Position numbers and translations under genes: made by a program | Notes under the pieces: model-generated | The model's input: only the letters and a program-made list of their open reading frames with translations | Databases searched by the model: none | What the model was told of the DNA's origin: nothing | Shown here: positions 8,257-16,932 of the stretch, in pieces | How the letters are laid out: each line of letters opens with the position of its first letter | How positions within the stretch are numbered: the first letter of the stretch is position 1 | Assembly: GCA_049296795.1 (NCBI GenBank) | Contig: JBAQTC010000009.1 | Span: forward strand, 1 to 64,000 | Length of the DNA stretch: 64,000 nucleotides | Reading direction: 5' to 3' | Origin: CAXNKH01 sp049296795 | GTDB lineage: Bacteria > Pseudomonadota > Gammaproteobacteria > Burkholderiales > Burkholderiaceae_C

Positions 8257-9807
8257 TTAAGGGCGGCGCCTTGCCCCTAGCAGCACGGCCGCCACCAGCA
8301 GCCACAGCGGCCACAAACCAAAGCGCGCAACCCACCAGGCGTAAGGCGTAATCCCGCTACGGCCCTGAACTTCGCCCTGCAGTACGCCAGCCTGCTGCCG
8401 CGGCAAGGACTGCAACACCTGGGCGTGATGATCCAAGATGACTGTGGCGCCGGTATTGGTGGCACGAACAAAAGGGCGCTCAAACTCCAGCGCCCTTAAC
8501 CTTGAGATGTTCAGGTGCTGGTCAATGGCCACGCTGTTGCCAAACCAGCCTATGTTGCTGGTGTTGACAAACACTGTGGGTTCGCGCCCAGGCTCCAAAA
8601 ACCTCGCGGCCAATTCCTCGCCAAACAAGTCTTCGTAGCAAATATTCACCGCCAGGCGCTGACCCTGCCACTCGAAAGAAGGCTGACCCAAAGCGCCACG
8701 ATTGAAGTCACCCAGTGGGATATTCATCATTTGGGTGAACCATCTGAAAAACGGCGGAATGAACTCGCCAAAAGGAACCAAATGATGTTTGTCGTAGCGC
8801 CAAACTGCATCGGTTCCGGGCTTCAGACCAAGCACCGAATTGGTATAGCCCTGGCTCAGGTCGCCCAAGGGGATGCCGATCAGGGCGGCTTGCGCTCCGG
8901 TAGTAAAACGCTGGCGCAAGCTGTCCCAATAAGCAGCTGGCAGTTGCTGTGGCAACACGGGAATAGCCGTTTCGGGCGCGACCACCAAGGCGCTCTGGTT
9001 GCCCTGTAATTGCGCTTCATACCAGGCCAGCGCCTGAGGCACGCCAGTTCCAACTTCAAATTTTTCATTCTGCGCAATATTGCCTTGCAGCAGGGTCACG
9101 CTGAGTCGACCTGCGCTCTGACTCAGCTCCGCCTCGAGTCCCGGCTTTAACCACCCGAGCAAGAATAATAAAAAAATCAGCACCGCAGCAGAACGGGCAC
9201 GACCGCTCACCCCCAGGGCCACGCCGGCCATGGCCAACCCAGCACTGCAAGCACACAGACCGTAGACCCCAACCCAGGGCGCCAGCAGGGCCAGCGGGCC
9301 CTCGCTGTGCGCGTAACCCGAAGCACCCCAACCAAACCCGGTGAACCAGCGACCTCGCGCCAACTCGGCTGCCAGCCACAGGGCAGCGAACAACACAGCG
9401 CACGCTGCGGGCCGACCGGGCGCCAACGCGCGGAAAATTCCGCACGCTGCGGCGTAATACAGCGCCAGCACCGCGGCCAGGGCCAACACCGCCAACACAG
9501 CCAGCGGTGCAGCCAGTCCACCGTAGCTGTGCATGGATATGAACAACCACCAAAAAGTGGCGCTGAGCCAGGACAATGCAAAAAACCAGGCGATGACTGA
9601 AGCTTGACGCCAACCGTCAGAGCGCAACAACAACCCAGCCAGCAAGCCCAGAGACAGCAACTGCAACCACCACAAAGGCTGACCATCCCAGGGTGCAGCC
9701 ATGGCTATGGCCTGGGCCCAACCGGCCAGCAAACTCAGGGGCAGCCACACCGACCAGCGCAACCCAGGGTCGGAAAAATTCGCCCCACGTCGAAGCATGC
9801 GGGTCAT
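8257..9807 (-). CDS. lnt: Apolipoprotein N-acyltransferase
   Basis: Integral inner-membrane enzyme that adds the third acyl chain to the N-terminal Cys of lipoproteins. Several membrane segments occupy the first half, followed by a periplasmic nitrilase-like domain with the triad Glu279 (VVAPETAIP), Lys340 (RYDKHHLVPFGEF) and Cys390 (VNICYEDLF), then a C-terminal membrane segment. The frame is open to 9912, but an ATG at 9807 forms TAATG with the corC stop and gives a normal 516-residue protein, so I chose it. The corC-lnt-glyQ-glyS order is well known in Burkholderiales. Confidence 0.95.
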   Translation of the reverse strand: MTRMLRRGANFSDPGLRWSVWLPLSLLAGWAQAIAMAAPWDGQPLWWLQLLSLGLLAGLLLRSDGWRQASVIAWFFALSWLSATFWWLFISMHSYGGLAAPLAVLAVLALAAVLALYYAAACGIFRALAPGRPAACAVLFAALWLAAELARGRWFTGFGWGASGYAHSEGPLALLAPWVGVYGLCACSAGLAMAGVALGVSGRARSAAVLIFLLFLLGWLKPGLEAELSQSAGRLSVTLLQGNIAQNEKFEVGTGVPQALAWYEAQLQGNQSALVVAPETAIPVLPQQLPAAYWDSLRQRFTTGAQAALIGIPLGDLSQGYTNSVLGLKPGTDAVWRYDKHHLVPFGEFIPPFFRWFTQMMNIPLGDFNRGALGQPSFEWQGQRLAVNICYEDLFGEELAARFLEPGREPTVFVNTSNIGWFGNSVAIDQHLNISRLRALEFERPFVRATNTGATVILDHHAQVLQSLPRQQAGVLQGEVQGRSGITPYAWWVARFGLWPLWLLVAAVLLGARRRP

Positions 9808-10682
9808 TACAGTGCGGGCGTGGCGGGCTTGCTGGGCGAGACCTTGAACCAGGTGACTGCGCCGCCCCGTGTGTGCATCACCACAAAATCGAGTCCAGCC
9901 AGACGGTGGCATTCGCCCCGACGCGGCACATGGCCGACTTGATGGGCAATCAAACCGCCAATGGTGTCGAAATCGGCATCGGCTACACCGTTTTGGAGCT
10001 TTACCTCAAACGCCTGTTCCACTCGGTCGATTGCCGTGGTGCCGCTGACCCGGTAGCTGTGGTCAACCAGCCCGAAGATATCGCCTTCGTCGTCGGCCAC
10101 ATCAAATTCGTCCTCGATTTCGCCCACAATTTGCTCGAGCACATCTTCGATCGTGATCAAGCCGGCGACCCGGCCAAACTCATCAATCACGATCGCAAGG
10201 TGGTTGCGGTTGCCGCGAAATTCTCCCAACAAATCATTGAGCCGCTTGCTTTCGGGAACAAAGACGACGGGTCTCAGCAGGGCCCGGATATTGAGTTCGG
10301 GCGCGCGCTGCAACTTCAGCAAGTCCTTGGCCATCAAAATGCCGATGATGTTGTCGCGCTCCCCTTCGTACACCGGGAACCGCGAGTGCGCCGTATCGAT
10401 GACCAAGTTGATCAGCCGGTCTTCTGGCTCACTGATGTCAATCAAGTCCATCTGGGTGGCCGACACCATCACATCACCCGCGCTCATGTCGGACATGCGA
10501 ATCACCCCTTCGAGCATGCCGAGGGATTGGGCGCCGATCACCTGGTTGTCCTGCGCCGCAACCAAGGCATCAATCAGTTCGGTCTTGGAGTCGGGACCGG
10601 GGTGAAAAAATTCGCCGATTTTTTGCAGCAACGAGCGTTTATCTTCTCGTTCGGGAGTGCGCGCAGGGTGGGGGTCGGACAC
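9807..10682 (-). CDS. corC: CorC/HlyC-type CBS-domain transporter accessory protein
   Basis: A protein of about 291 residues of the HlyC/CorC family: a short N-terminal region (SLLQKIGEFFHPGP), two CBS domains, and a C-terminal CorC_HlyC domain with VDEFGR-type residues (VIDEFGRVAGLITIEDVLEQIVGEIEDEFD region). Family members are linked to Mg/Co efflux. The frame stays open to 11111, overlapping the divergent dapA-like gene, so the far start is wrong. Homologues begin near SDPHPAR; a GTG at 10682 fits, and an ATG at 10700 is the alternative. Neither has a strong ribosome site. Coupled to lnt by TAATG. Confidence 0.9.
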   Translation of the reverse strand: MSDPHPARTPEREDKRSLLQKIGEFFHPGPDSKTELIDALVAAQDNQVIGAQSLGMLEGVIRMSDMSAGDVMVSATQMDLIDISEPEDRLINLVIDTAHSRFPVYEGERDNIIGILMAKDLLKLQRAPELNIRALLRPVVFVPESKRLNDLLGEFRGNRNHLAIVIDEFGRVAGLITIEDVLEQIVGEIEDEFDVADDEGDIFGLVDHSYRVSGTTAIDRVEQAFEVKLQNGVADADFDTIGGLIAHQVGHVPRRGECHRLAGLDFVVMHTRGGAVTWFKVSPSKPATPAL

Positions 10683-10830
10683 AGTCAAGGCGCAGAACAT
10701 GCGGTTGTTGCAATTGTGCAAGGATAGCGGATTCGCAAGACCCAAGTCGCTCGGGCCTGGCTGCTGCGTTCTGCAACGATAAGATGGTGGAAAATTCAAC
10801 TCCCATTCTGTTAATTCGGACCCGACGACT

Positions 10831-11781
10831 ATGAACCCCACATCTCCCACCTCTTCGCGGCTGCGCGGCGTGTTTTCTCCGGTCCTGACCCCCTTCAACT
10901 CAGATCTTTCGCCCTCTGTTGAACGCTTTGCGAAACATTGCCATTGGTTGATTAAGCAAGGCGTGGGACTGTCGATATTCGGCACCAATTCCGAAGCCAC
11001 TTCGTTGAGCGTGAGCGAAAAACGAGGTCTGCTCGACGGCCTGCTGGAGGCTGGGATTTCCCCCGGCCGGCTGATGCCAGGAACCGGCGCCTGCGCCTTG
11101 CCCGACACCATCGAGATGACCCGCCATGCCGTCCAAGCCGGATGCGCCGGCGTCTTGATGTTGCCGCCGTTTTATTACAAAGGCGTCAGTGACGAAGGCC
11201 TGTTTCGCAGTTTCGCTCGCGTGATCGACGCCGTGGCTGATGCGCGGCTCAAAATCTACCTCTATCACATCCCGCCGGTAACTCAGATCCCCATCAGCTT
11301 GGCTTTGATCGAGCGCCTGCTCAAGGCCTACCCTAGCGCCATTGCTGGTGTGAAAGACAGCTCGGGCGATTGGAACAACACGGCAACCATGTTGCGCGAA
11401 TTTCAGCCTCAAGGTTTCGATGTTTTTGCCGGAACCGAAACCGTTTTACTGCCAACCTTGCAGGCCGGCGGCGCTGGCTGCATCACAGCCACGGGCAACG
11501 TCAACCCAGGCCCGATCGTCGAGCTGTACCGGCATTGGCAAGACAGCGACGCCGAACAGCGGCAACAAGCGCTCAACAGCACGCGCGCGGTGTTTCAAAA
11601 ATTACCCATGATTCCGGCCATGAAAGCGGCCATCGCTTGGCAGTCGGGCGACCCAGCGTGGGCCACCGTGCGTCCACCCCTGGTTGAACTCGACACCACG
11701 CAGCGCGCTCAACTCGTTACTGAGTTGCAAGCTACCGGCTTTGAAATGCCCGATGCTCAATCACTGGCGGCATCAGATTGA
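10831..11781 (+). CDS. Dihydrodipicolinate synthase (DapA) family lyase/aldolase
   Basis: A class I aldolase of the DHDPS/N-acetylneuraminate lyase family, 316 residues. The Schiff-base lysine is K175 in GVKDSSGDW and the partner tyrosine Y145 in YLYHIPP. The substrate loop reads GTNSEATS, not the GTTGE of true DapA, so it is probably not the lysine-pathway enzyme; a 2-keto-3-deoxy sugar acid or hydroxy-keto acid is more likely, with the actual substrate unknown. It is divergent from corC with about 150 bases between start codons. It converges on the TpsA gene with only 17 bases between the stops, where the run of A residues at 11784-11793 may help termination. Confidence 0.85.
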   Translation: MNPTSPTSSRLRGVFSPVLTPFNSDLSPSVERFAKHCHWLIKQGVGLSIFGTNSEATSLSVSEKRGLLDGLLEAGISPGRLMPGTGACALPDTIEMTRHAVQAGCAGVLMLPPFYYKGVSDEGLFRSFARVIDAVADARLKIYLYHIPPVTQIPISLALIERLLKAYPSAIAGVKDSSGDWNNTATMLREFQPQGFDVFAGTETVLLPTLQAGGAGCITATGNVNPGPIVELYRHWQDSDAEQRQQALNSTRAVFQKLPMIPAMKAAIAWQSGDPAWATVRPPLVELDTTQRAQLVTELQATGFEMPDAQSLAASD

Positions 11782-11798
11782 TCTGAAAAAAAATTGCT

Positions 11799-14700
11799 TT
11801 ATCCCGCTGGTGCCGCCGCTGGTGCCGCTACCTCTGGCGCGGCTGCCGCTGGTGCCGCTACCTCTGGTGCCGCTACCTCTGGTGCCGCTACCTCTGGCGC
11901 GGCTGCCGCTGGTGCCGCTACCTCTGGCGCCGCTACCTCTGGCGCGGCTGCCGCTGGTGCCGCTACCTCTGGCGCGGCTGCCGCTGGTGCCGCTACCTCT
12001 GGCGCGGCTACCGCTGGTGCCGCTACCTCTGGCGCGGCTACCGGAGCAACGGAGGAAATCTGTGTCGGAAGTACTAGAACTGGGGGCACCGGGATGATCG
12101 TTACCGGTGCGTTGGTATTATCCAAAATTGGCAACCGGTAGTTGCTGGCAAGGCCACCAGTGCCGTCGGCAAGCACAATGGCGTTGATGAAATTGCCCGA
12201 CGTGGCGACGTTGACGTCGCTCGCGGTGGCGCCGGTGTAGGTCAACGCTTCTCCGTTGATACCCGTGCCCACCGTGACGGCTCCGCTCAGGCTGGTACTA
12301 CCGTCATAGGTCTTGCTCGCCGCAAGCGTGACCGGCTTGGCAAGGATGCTTGCCGATGCGTTGGCATGATCCAGTGTCGGCAATCGATAATTGCTGGCCA
12401 GGCCAGCAGTGCCATCGGCGAGCATGATGGTGTTGATGAATTTACTAGACGTTGCGACGTTGGCGTCGCTCACGGTAGCGCCGGTGTAGGTCAACGCTTC
12501 GCCGCTGATGCCCGTGCCCACCGTGACGGCTCCGCTCAGGCTGGTACTACCGTCATAGGTCTTGCTCGCCGCAAGCGTGACCGGCTTGGCAAGGATACTC
12601 ACCGGTGCGTTGGCATGATCCAGCGTCGGCAATCGATAATTGCTTGCCAGCCCACCGGTGCCATCGGCGAGTTTGATAGCGTTGATGAATTTGTCAGGCG
12701 CGGCAACGTTGGTGTTGCTGACGGTGGCACTGGCGTAGGTCAATGTCTCCCCGCCGATGCCCGTACTCACCGTGACCGACCCGTCCAGGTTCGCGCTACC
12801 GTCATAGGTCTTGACCGCCGCAAGCATGACTGGCTTGGCATGGATCTCAGCGCTCAAACCGGCTTGCTGCACCAGCGTGTAGTTAGCCGCATCGGCGCCG
12901 CTGATGGTGTTGCCGCTGACGGTGATCGCCTGGGTGCCAACGTTCTTGCTGGCGAACGCGCCGCTGGCGCTGCCGCCCAGCGTGACGACATCACCGGCCA
13001 AGGCCGTGACCGCAGCGCTGCCGCCCAGGGTGGCCGTGGTGTTGGCGTCGTACACCTTGTTGCTCGCGCTCAGTCCGCTAACGCTCAAGGTCTTGGCGGC
13101 AATATCAGCTGTGGTGCTTGCCGTGGTGCTGCTCAAGACATAGTTGCTGGCCAGCCCACCGTTGGCGCCGTCCGCATGGCTGTAGCCTGTGGCCGTCACC
13201 GTCTTCCCCGTGCTCGCGTTCTTGTCAATAAAACTCGCCGTGCCGGAATTGAGCGTCAGGGTCTCGTCCAAACCACCTGTGCCGACAACGCCCGTGCTGA
13301 CGCTGCCCCAGTTACTGATCGCCACGCTGGTTGTGCCGTCGTAGATCTTGTTGGATGCCGTGAGCCCGGTCATCGTCACCGTCTTGGCAGTGATCGCAGC
13401 AGCAGTCACGTCCTTGCTCGTCGTATCCAGCGCGTAGTCGCTGGCGGCAGAACTGTTCGAGCCGGTGACGGCGCTGATCGAGAGTCCGGAGACCGTGACC
13501 TTGCTCGCCGCAGTGACGTTCTTGCTGTCGTAGGTCGAACCCGTGTTGCCCAGGCTGGCTGCGGTGTCACCCGCAATCAAACCAGTGAAGCTGTAGCTCG
13601 GGGTAAAGCCCGCTGGCGCCGTCGTCGTCCCGTCATAGACCTTGCTCACCCCGGTGTTGCTCAGCGTGGGGGTCAGAGTTTTCGTGCTGATCACCACCGC
13701 TGCATTGGCCGCGTTCAGCGTGGGCAGCACGTAGTTGGTCGCCAGACCCCCCGAGCTATCGCTGGCATTGCCCAGCGTGATGGCATTGATGAACTTGTTG
13801 GCCGTGGCCACGTGCGCATCGTTGGCCGTGGCGCCGCTGTGGGTCAGCGTCTCGCTCACTCCATCCACGATGACCCCCGTGCCTATCGTCACCTGCGATC
13901 CCGTCAACCCGGTCGTGCCGTCGTAGACCTTGGCCCCCGACAGGGTCACCGTCTTCGCGCTGATCGTCACCGGTGCGTTGTCATGATCCAGCGTCGGCAA
14001 TCGATAATTGCTTGCCAGTCCACCGTTGGCGCCATCCTCCAGGGTGATTGTCGCGATGAACTTGCTGGCGGCGGCTACATTCTTGTCATTGGCTGTGGCG
14101 TTACTAAATCCGAGGGTCTCTCTGCCCACACCAGTGGTGATGGTGACCTGGGATCCCGTCAGGTTAGTGTTGCCGTCATAGACCTTGATCGCAGAGAGGC
14201 TAACGGTCTTCTGGGTGATGGTCAGCTCGCCGTCACGGTAGTAACAAAAATAGCTGCCGCAGGTCAGGCCACCGGGTCTAATTGAATAGGATGATCCCGC
14301 ATTCAATGCGTCTTGCGACGTGCCCCCGTAAGTCAAATCTCTTGCCGCATTAGCAACCGTCGTATCCCCGTTGAGAAAACCGATGTAGGTGACTCCATTG
14401 CCGCCACTGTATTTAGAGCCGTTATAGGTCATCAAAGCGTCGTTCGCGGTGACCTCAAGCACCTTGGTGAGCGCTCGCAGGACGGGGTAGGTGCTCCCGT
14501 CGTTCATGATCCATGCGGCCGAGAAATCCCAATCAGAAATGGTGAAAGTTGCCTGCGTTTGCATTTGCGCAGTGCTCATTCCCTTGGCACCGTTGCCACC
14601 CGCGGATGTTGCCAGTTTAGAGCTCTCTGTATCCCAGAAGCTACCCGTGACCGGTCCCACTCCCGATCCTATAAGGCCACCCTTGGTGGCGCTATTGCCG

Positions 14701-16913
14701 GTAGTTACTACGCCTGTGGCGTAGCTCGTGTTCACCGTTCCGTTGTTAAGTCCAACAAGGCCGCCAAAAGGACCCGTATTGTTGCTTCCCGCTCGATACA
14801 CTACTCCCGTAGAGTAGGTATTACTTAACGTTCCGCCGTTCTGTCCCACAAGGCCACCAACATTGTTTGAGCCAGTTACTTTTGCTAAAGCGTAGTAGCT
14901 TGTGTTCACTGCTCCAGTGTTATTTCCCACAAGACCACCAACATTGGTTGAGCCAGTTACTACGCCCGTGGCGTAACTGTTGCTGACGGTGCCTTCGTTC
15001 GCGCCCACCAGTGCGCCAACGCTGTCAGCGCCGGTCACGCTGCCGCCGACCAACCCGACGTTGCGTACCACGGCGGCACTCGACAGCGATGCAAACAGGC
15101 CGACCGAGGTGGTCGTTGGCCTTTTGATGGTGAGTCCGCTGATCGTGTGGCCCAGGCCGTCGAAGGTGCCGTTGAAGGGTGAAGAAGAAGTACCAATCGG
15201 CAGGAAGCCTGCGTTTGCATTCCAACTGCTGGTGCCCGAAGCATTGATGTCGGCACCTAGCACGTACTTCCCGGCCAAACCGCCGCTCATCCCCTGCAAG
15301 TCGGATTGGGTGGTGCTCCCCGCCACGCCAAGACTGGTGATCACAGCGAAATTGGTTGTTGTGCCATTCGAGCCGAGCTTGGTGCTGAAGTTGGCTGCAG
15401 CAGCAGTCCCCGCGGGCAGATTGACCTGAATACCTGGGCGTACCCGGTACGTGTCGGTGTTGCCGGACGCGACCGCGCCCTGCCCGTATTCGAGCGCGAG
15501 CTTGGCGCTTCCTAAACCGTTCAGGTTGGCGTTGATGTTGATGTCGTTCTGGGCTTTGAGCTTCAGTATGTTGGCGTTCCAGCTCACCGCGTCATACACG
15601 TTCACATCGCCCGCAGTACCGCTCGTTCCCGTGGTGCTCGCGATGGTGACGTTCCCAGTGCCGAGGGCTCTCGAGAGGTCTGCGCCGGTCATATTGCCGC
15701 CGCTGCTCGCGATGTTGAAGTCCACCGGGTCGATGAGCCAGGTTCCGGCGAGGCCCGCTGCGGCGGCGGTCGTGACGCTGGCCTGGTCCTCGATCGTCAC
15801 CTGCGAAGCCGAGGTTTCGATGAAGCCGCCATTGCCGCCGCGCTCACCGCCGCGAGCGCTGAGGCTGCCAGCGACCACGGTCTTGCTGTTCGGGTTGGCG
15901 AGATCGGCAATCAGGGTCACCGTGCCCCCGTTGCCGCTGCTGCCCGGTGCAGCGTCGGCGGTGATGCTGCCGGTATGCGTGATGCTGCCCGAGGCCGACA
16001 GGCGAATCACGCCGCCGTGGCTGACCAGACCGACCGCTTCCAGCGCGCCGCTGTTGTTGACAACCCCTCCCTGCACCTGATCGACCGCCAGCGCCGACAG
16101 GATGATCAAGCCGCCCGGGGCGCGCACCGCGTGGCCGTTTTCCACCAGCGTCTTGATGGTCGCCGGCGTCACCCGGATGTTGGCGAGCGTGTTGTTGCCC
16201 TCGAACTGCAGGTCGTAGGCTTCGCCCGCAGCGAGCGCCACGGTGCCCATGTTCGCGACGACGACCCCCTTGTTGCGCACCTCGGGCGCGAGCAGCGCGA
16301 TATAGCCACCAAGGCCTGCTGTCAGTGCGCCTTCGTTGACGACGCTGCCGGTGGCGCCGTTGCGGTTGAAGACGTATTTGCCGGCCATGAAGTCGGCATT
16401 GCTGATGCTGTGCGTCGTGGCGACCAGAGCACCGACGTCAACGCTCGACCCTGGCGCGAAGTACACGCCGCTGGGATTGGTGAGGAAGACCTGACCGGGC
16501 GCGTTGATGCGACCAAAAATCTGGCTCGGATGGCTGTCGAGCACGCGGTTCAGCGTCACGCTGCTGGCCGAGGGCTGCTGAATATTGACCGTGGCAGCAG
16601 AGCCGACATTGAAGGTTTGCCAGTCGATCGCTGCACGCGCGCTTGTCTGGCTGATATTCATGGCCGCGCCGGCTTGCGAGATGCCCGCTGTACCGGCCAC
16701 CACCTTTCCAGCGCTGGGCAACTCGGTGGGCAGCGGCGGTGCGGCATGTGCCAGCCCAACGCTTGCGAGCGCAAACGCGAGCGCGCTGAGCGCGAAACGG
16801 CCTGGACTCGCGACACATCCTGTGACCCGCTTACCACGGGCCTTGCTAACTTCCGAAACCACCACCCAGTTGTTGGTGCGTCTGTTCCATATCAGCCGGT
16901 AGGTCTTATTCAT
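11799..16913 (-). CDS. Two-partner secretion exoprotein (filamentous-haemagglutinin-like TpsA)
   Basis: A 1704-residue exported protein. Residues 1-25 (MNKTYRLIWNRRTNNWVVVSE) are an ESPR extension in front of a signal peptide cleaved near LAHA|APP (about 58). Residues 60-300 form the TPS/haemagglutination domain, with NISQ, NRVLDSHPSQIFGRI and TNPSGVYFAPGSSVDVG. GLUG repeats (VGGLVG) follow at about 630-770, then an MBG-like domain, then eight YDG-type repeats each marked by a (K)xYDG-like motif; the last three are 83 residues long and almost identical. The C-terminus is a pentapeptide-rich A/P/E/V tail. There is no LPXTG, membrane anchor or obvious toxin domain, so adhesion or matrix function is inferred. 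It lies 19 bases downstream of its transporter gene. Confidence 0.93.
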   Translation of the reverse strand: MNKTYRLIWNRRTNNWVVVSEVSKARGKRVTGCVASPGRFALSALAFALASVGLAHAAPPLPTELPSAGKVVAGTAGISQAGAAMNISQTSARAAIDWQTFNVGSAATVNIQQPSASSVTLNRVLDSHPSQIFGRINAPGQVFLTNPSGVYFAPGSSVDVGALVATTHSISNADFMAGKYVFNRNGATGSVVNEGALTAGLGGYIALLAPEVRNKGVVVANMGTVALAAGEAYDLQFEGNNTLANIRVTPATIKTLVENGHAVRAPGGLIILSALAVDQVQGGVVNNSGALEAVGLVSHGGVIRLSASGSITHTGSITADAAPGSSGNGGTVTLIADLANPNSKTVVAGSLSARGGERGGNGGFIETSASQVTIEDQASVTTAAAAGLAGTWLIDPVDFNIASSGGNMTGADLSRALGTGNVTIASTTGTSGTAGDVNVYDAVSWNANILKLKAQNDININANLNGLGSAKLALEYGQGAVASGNTDTYRVRPGIQVNLPAGTAAAANFSTKLGSNGTTTNFAVITSLGVAGSTTQSDLQGMSGGLAGKYVLGADINASGTSSWNANAGFLPIGTSSSPFNGTFDGLGHTISGLTIKRPTTTSVGLFASLSSAAVVRNVGLVGGSVTGADSVGALVGANEGTVSNSYATGVVTGSTNVGGLVGNNTGAVNTSYYALAKVTGSNNVGGLVGQNGGTLSNTYSTGVVYRAGSNNTGPFGGLVGLNNGTVNTSYATGVVTTGNSATKGGLIGSGVGPVTGSFWDTESSKLATSAGGNGAKGMSTAQMQTQATFTISDWDFSAAWIMNDGSTYPVLRALTKVLEVTANDALMTYNGSKYSGGNGVTYIGFLNGDTTVANAARDLTYGGTSQDALNAGSSYSIRPGGLTCGSYFCYYRDGELTITQKTVSLSAIKVYDGNTNLTGSQVTITTGVGRETLGFSNATANDKNVAAASKFIATITLEDGANGGLASNYRLPTLDHDNAPVTISAKTVTLSGAKVYDGTTGLTGSQVTIGTGVIVDGVSETLTHSGATANDAHVATANKFINAITLGNASDSSGGLATNYVLPTLNAANAAVVISTKTLTPTLSNTGVSKVYDGTTTAPAGFTPSYSFTGLIAGDTAASLGNTGSTYDSKNVTAASKVTVSGLSISAVTGSNSSAASDYALDTTSKDVTAAAITAKTVTMTGLTASNKIYDGTTSVAISNWGSVSTGVVGTGGLDETLTLNSGTASFIDKNASTGKTVTATGYSHADGANGGLASNYVLSSTTASTTADIAAKTLSVSGLSASNKVYDANTTATLGGSAAVTALAGDVVTLGGSASGAFASKNVGTQAITVSGNTISGADAANYTLVQQAGLSAEIHAKPVMLAAVKTYDGSANLDGSVTVSTGIGGETLTYASATVSNTNVAAPDKFINAIKLADGTGGLASNYRLPTLDHANAPVSILAKPVTLAASKTYDGSTSLSGAVTVGTGISGEALTYTGATVSDANVATSSKFINTIMLADGTAGLASNYRLPTLDHANASASILAKPVTLAASKTYDGSTSLSGAVTVGTGINGEALTYTGATASDVNVATSGNFINAIVLADGTGGLASNYRLPILDNTNAPVTIIPVPPVLVLPTQISSVAPVAAPEVAAPAVAAPEVAAPAAAAPEVAAPAAAAPEVAAPEVAAPAAAAPEVAAPEVAAPEVAAPAAAAPEVAAPAAAPAG
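11809..12045 (-). repeat. 15-base tandem repeats coding an Ala/Pro/Glu/Val tail
   Basis: About 16 units of 15 bases, each coding a five-residue unit of the kind E-V-A-A-P or A-A-A-A-P, make up the last ~75 residues of TpsA. The pattern alternates GCTACCTCTGGTGCC-like and GCTGCCGCTGGTGCC-like units as read on the plus strand. Such in-frame repeats commonly vary in number by slippage. The repeat makes the opposite strand open in several frames. Confidence 0.9.
12087..12833 (-). repeat. Three 249-base tandem repeats within tpsA
   Basis: The phrase CCGTCATAGGTCTTG recurs at 12301, 12550 and 12799, an exact 249-base (83-codon) period. Each unit encodes one YDG-type repeat starting P-V-T/M-L-A-A and ending ASNYRLPTLDHANA. 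Units 7 and 8 are nearly identical at both DNA and protein level, implying recent duplication or conversion; the five upstream repeats have diverged. Confidence 0.9.
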
Positions 16914-16932
16914 GGCCGCGCTCCTTGGACGA

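Noticed and set aside
9693..10727. 344-codon plus-strand frame opposite corC and lnt
   Set aside because: High-GC antisense shadow; no ribosome site and no recognisable motif, whereas the minus-strand proteins have intact domain motifs.
10700..11111. Long N-terminal extension of corC
   Set aside because: It would overlap the divergent DapA-family gene and its promoter, and homologues start at about 10682-10700.
11809..12045. Possible CRISPR array
   Set aside because: The repeats are contiguous 15-base coding units without spacers and in frame with TpsA; no cas genes nearby.
12366..14285. 639-codon open frame on the plus strand inside tpsA
   Set aside because: Opposite strand of a repetitive gene; the low-stop codon composition of the repeats keeps the antisense frame open. 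The translation is repetitive and Arg/Val/Asp-rich with no domain, and the minus strand gives a coherent TpsA with signal peptide, TPS domain and repeats.
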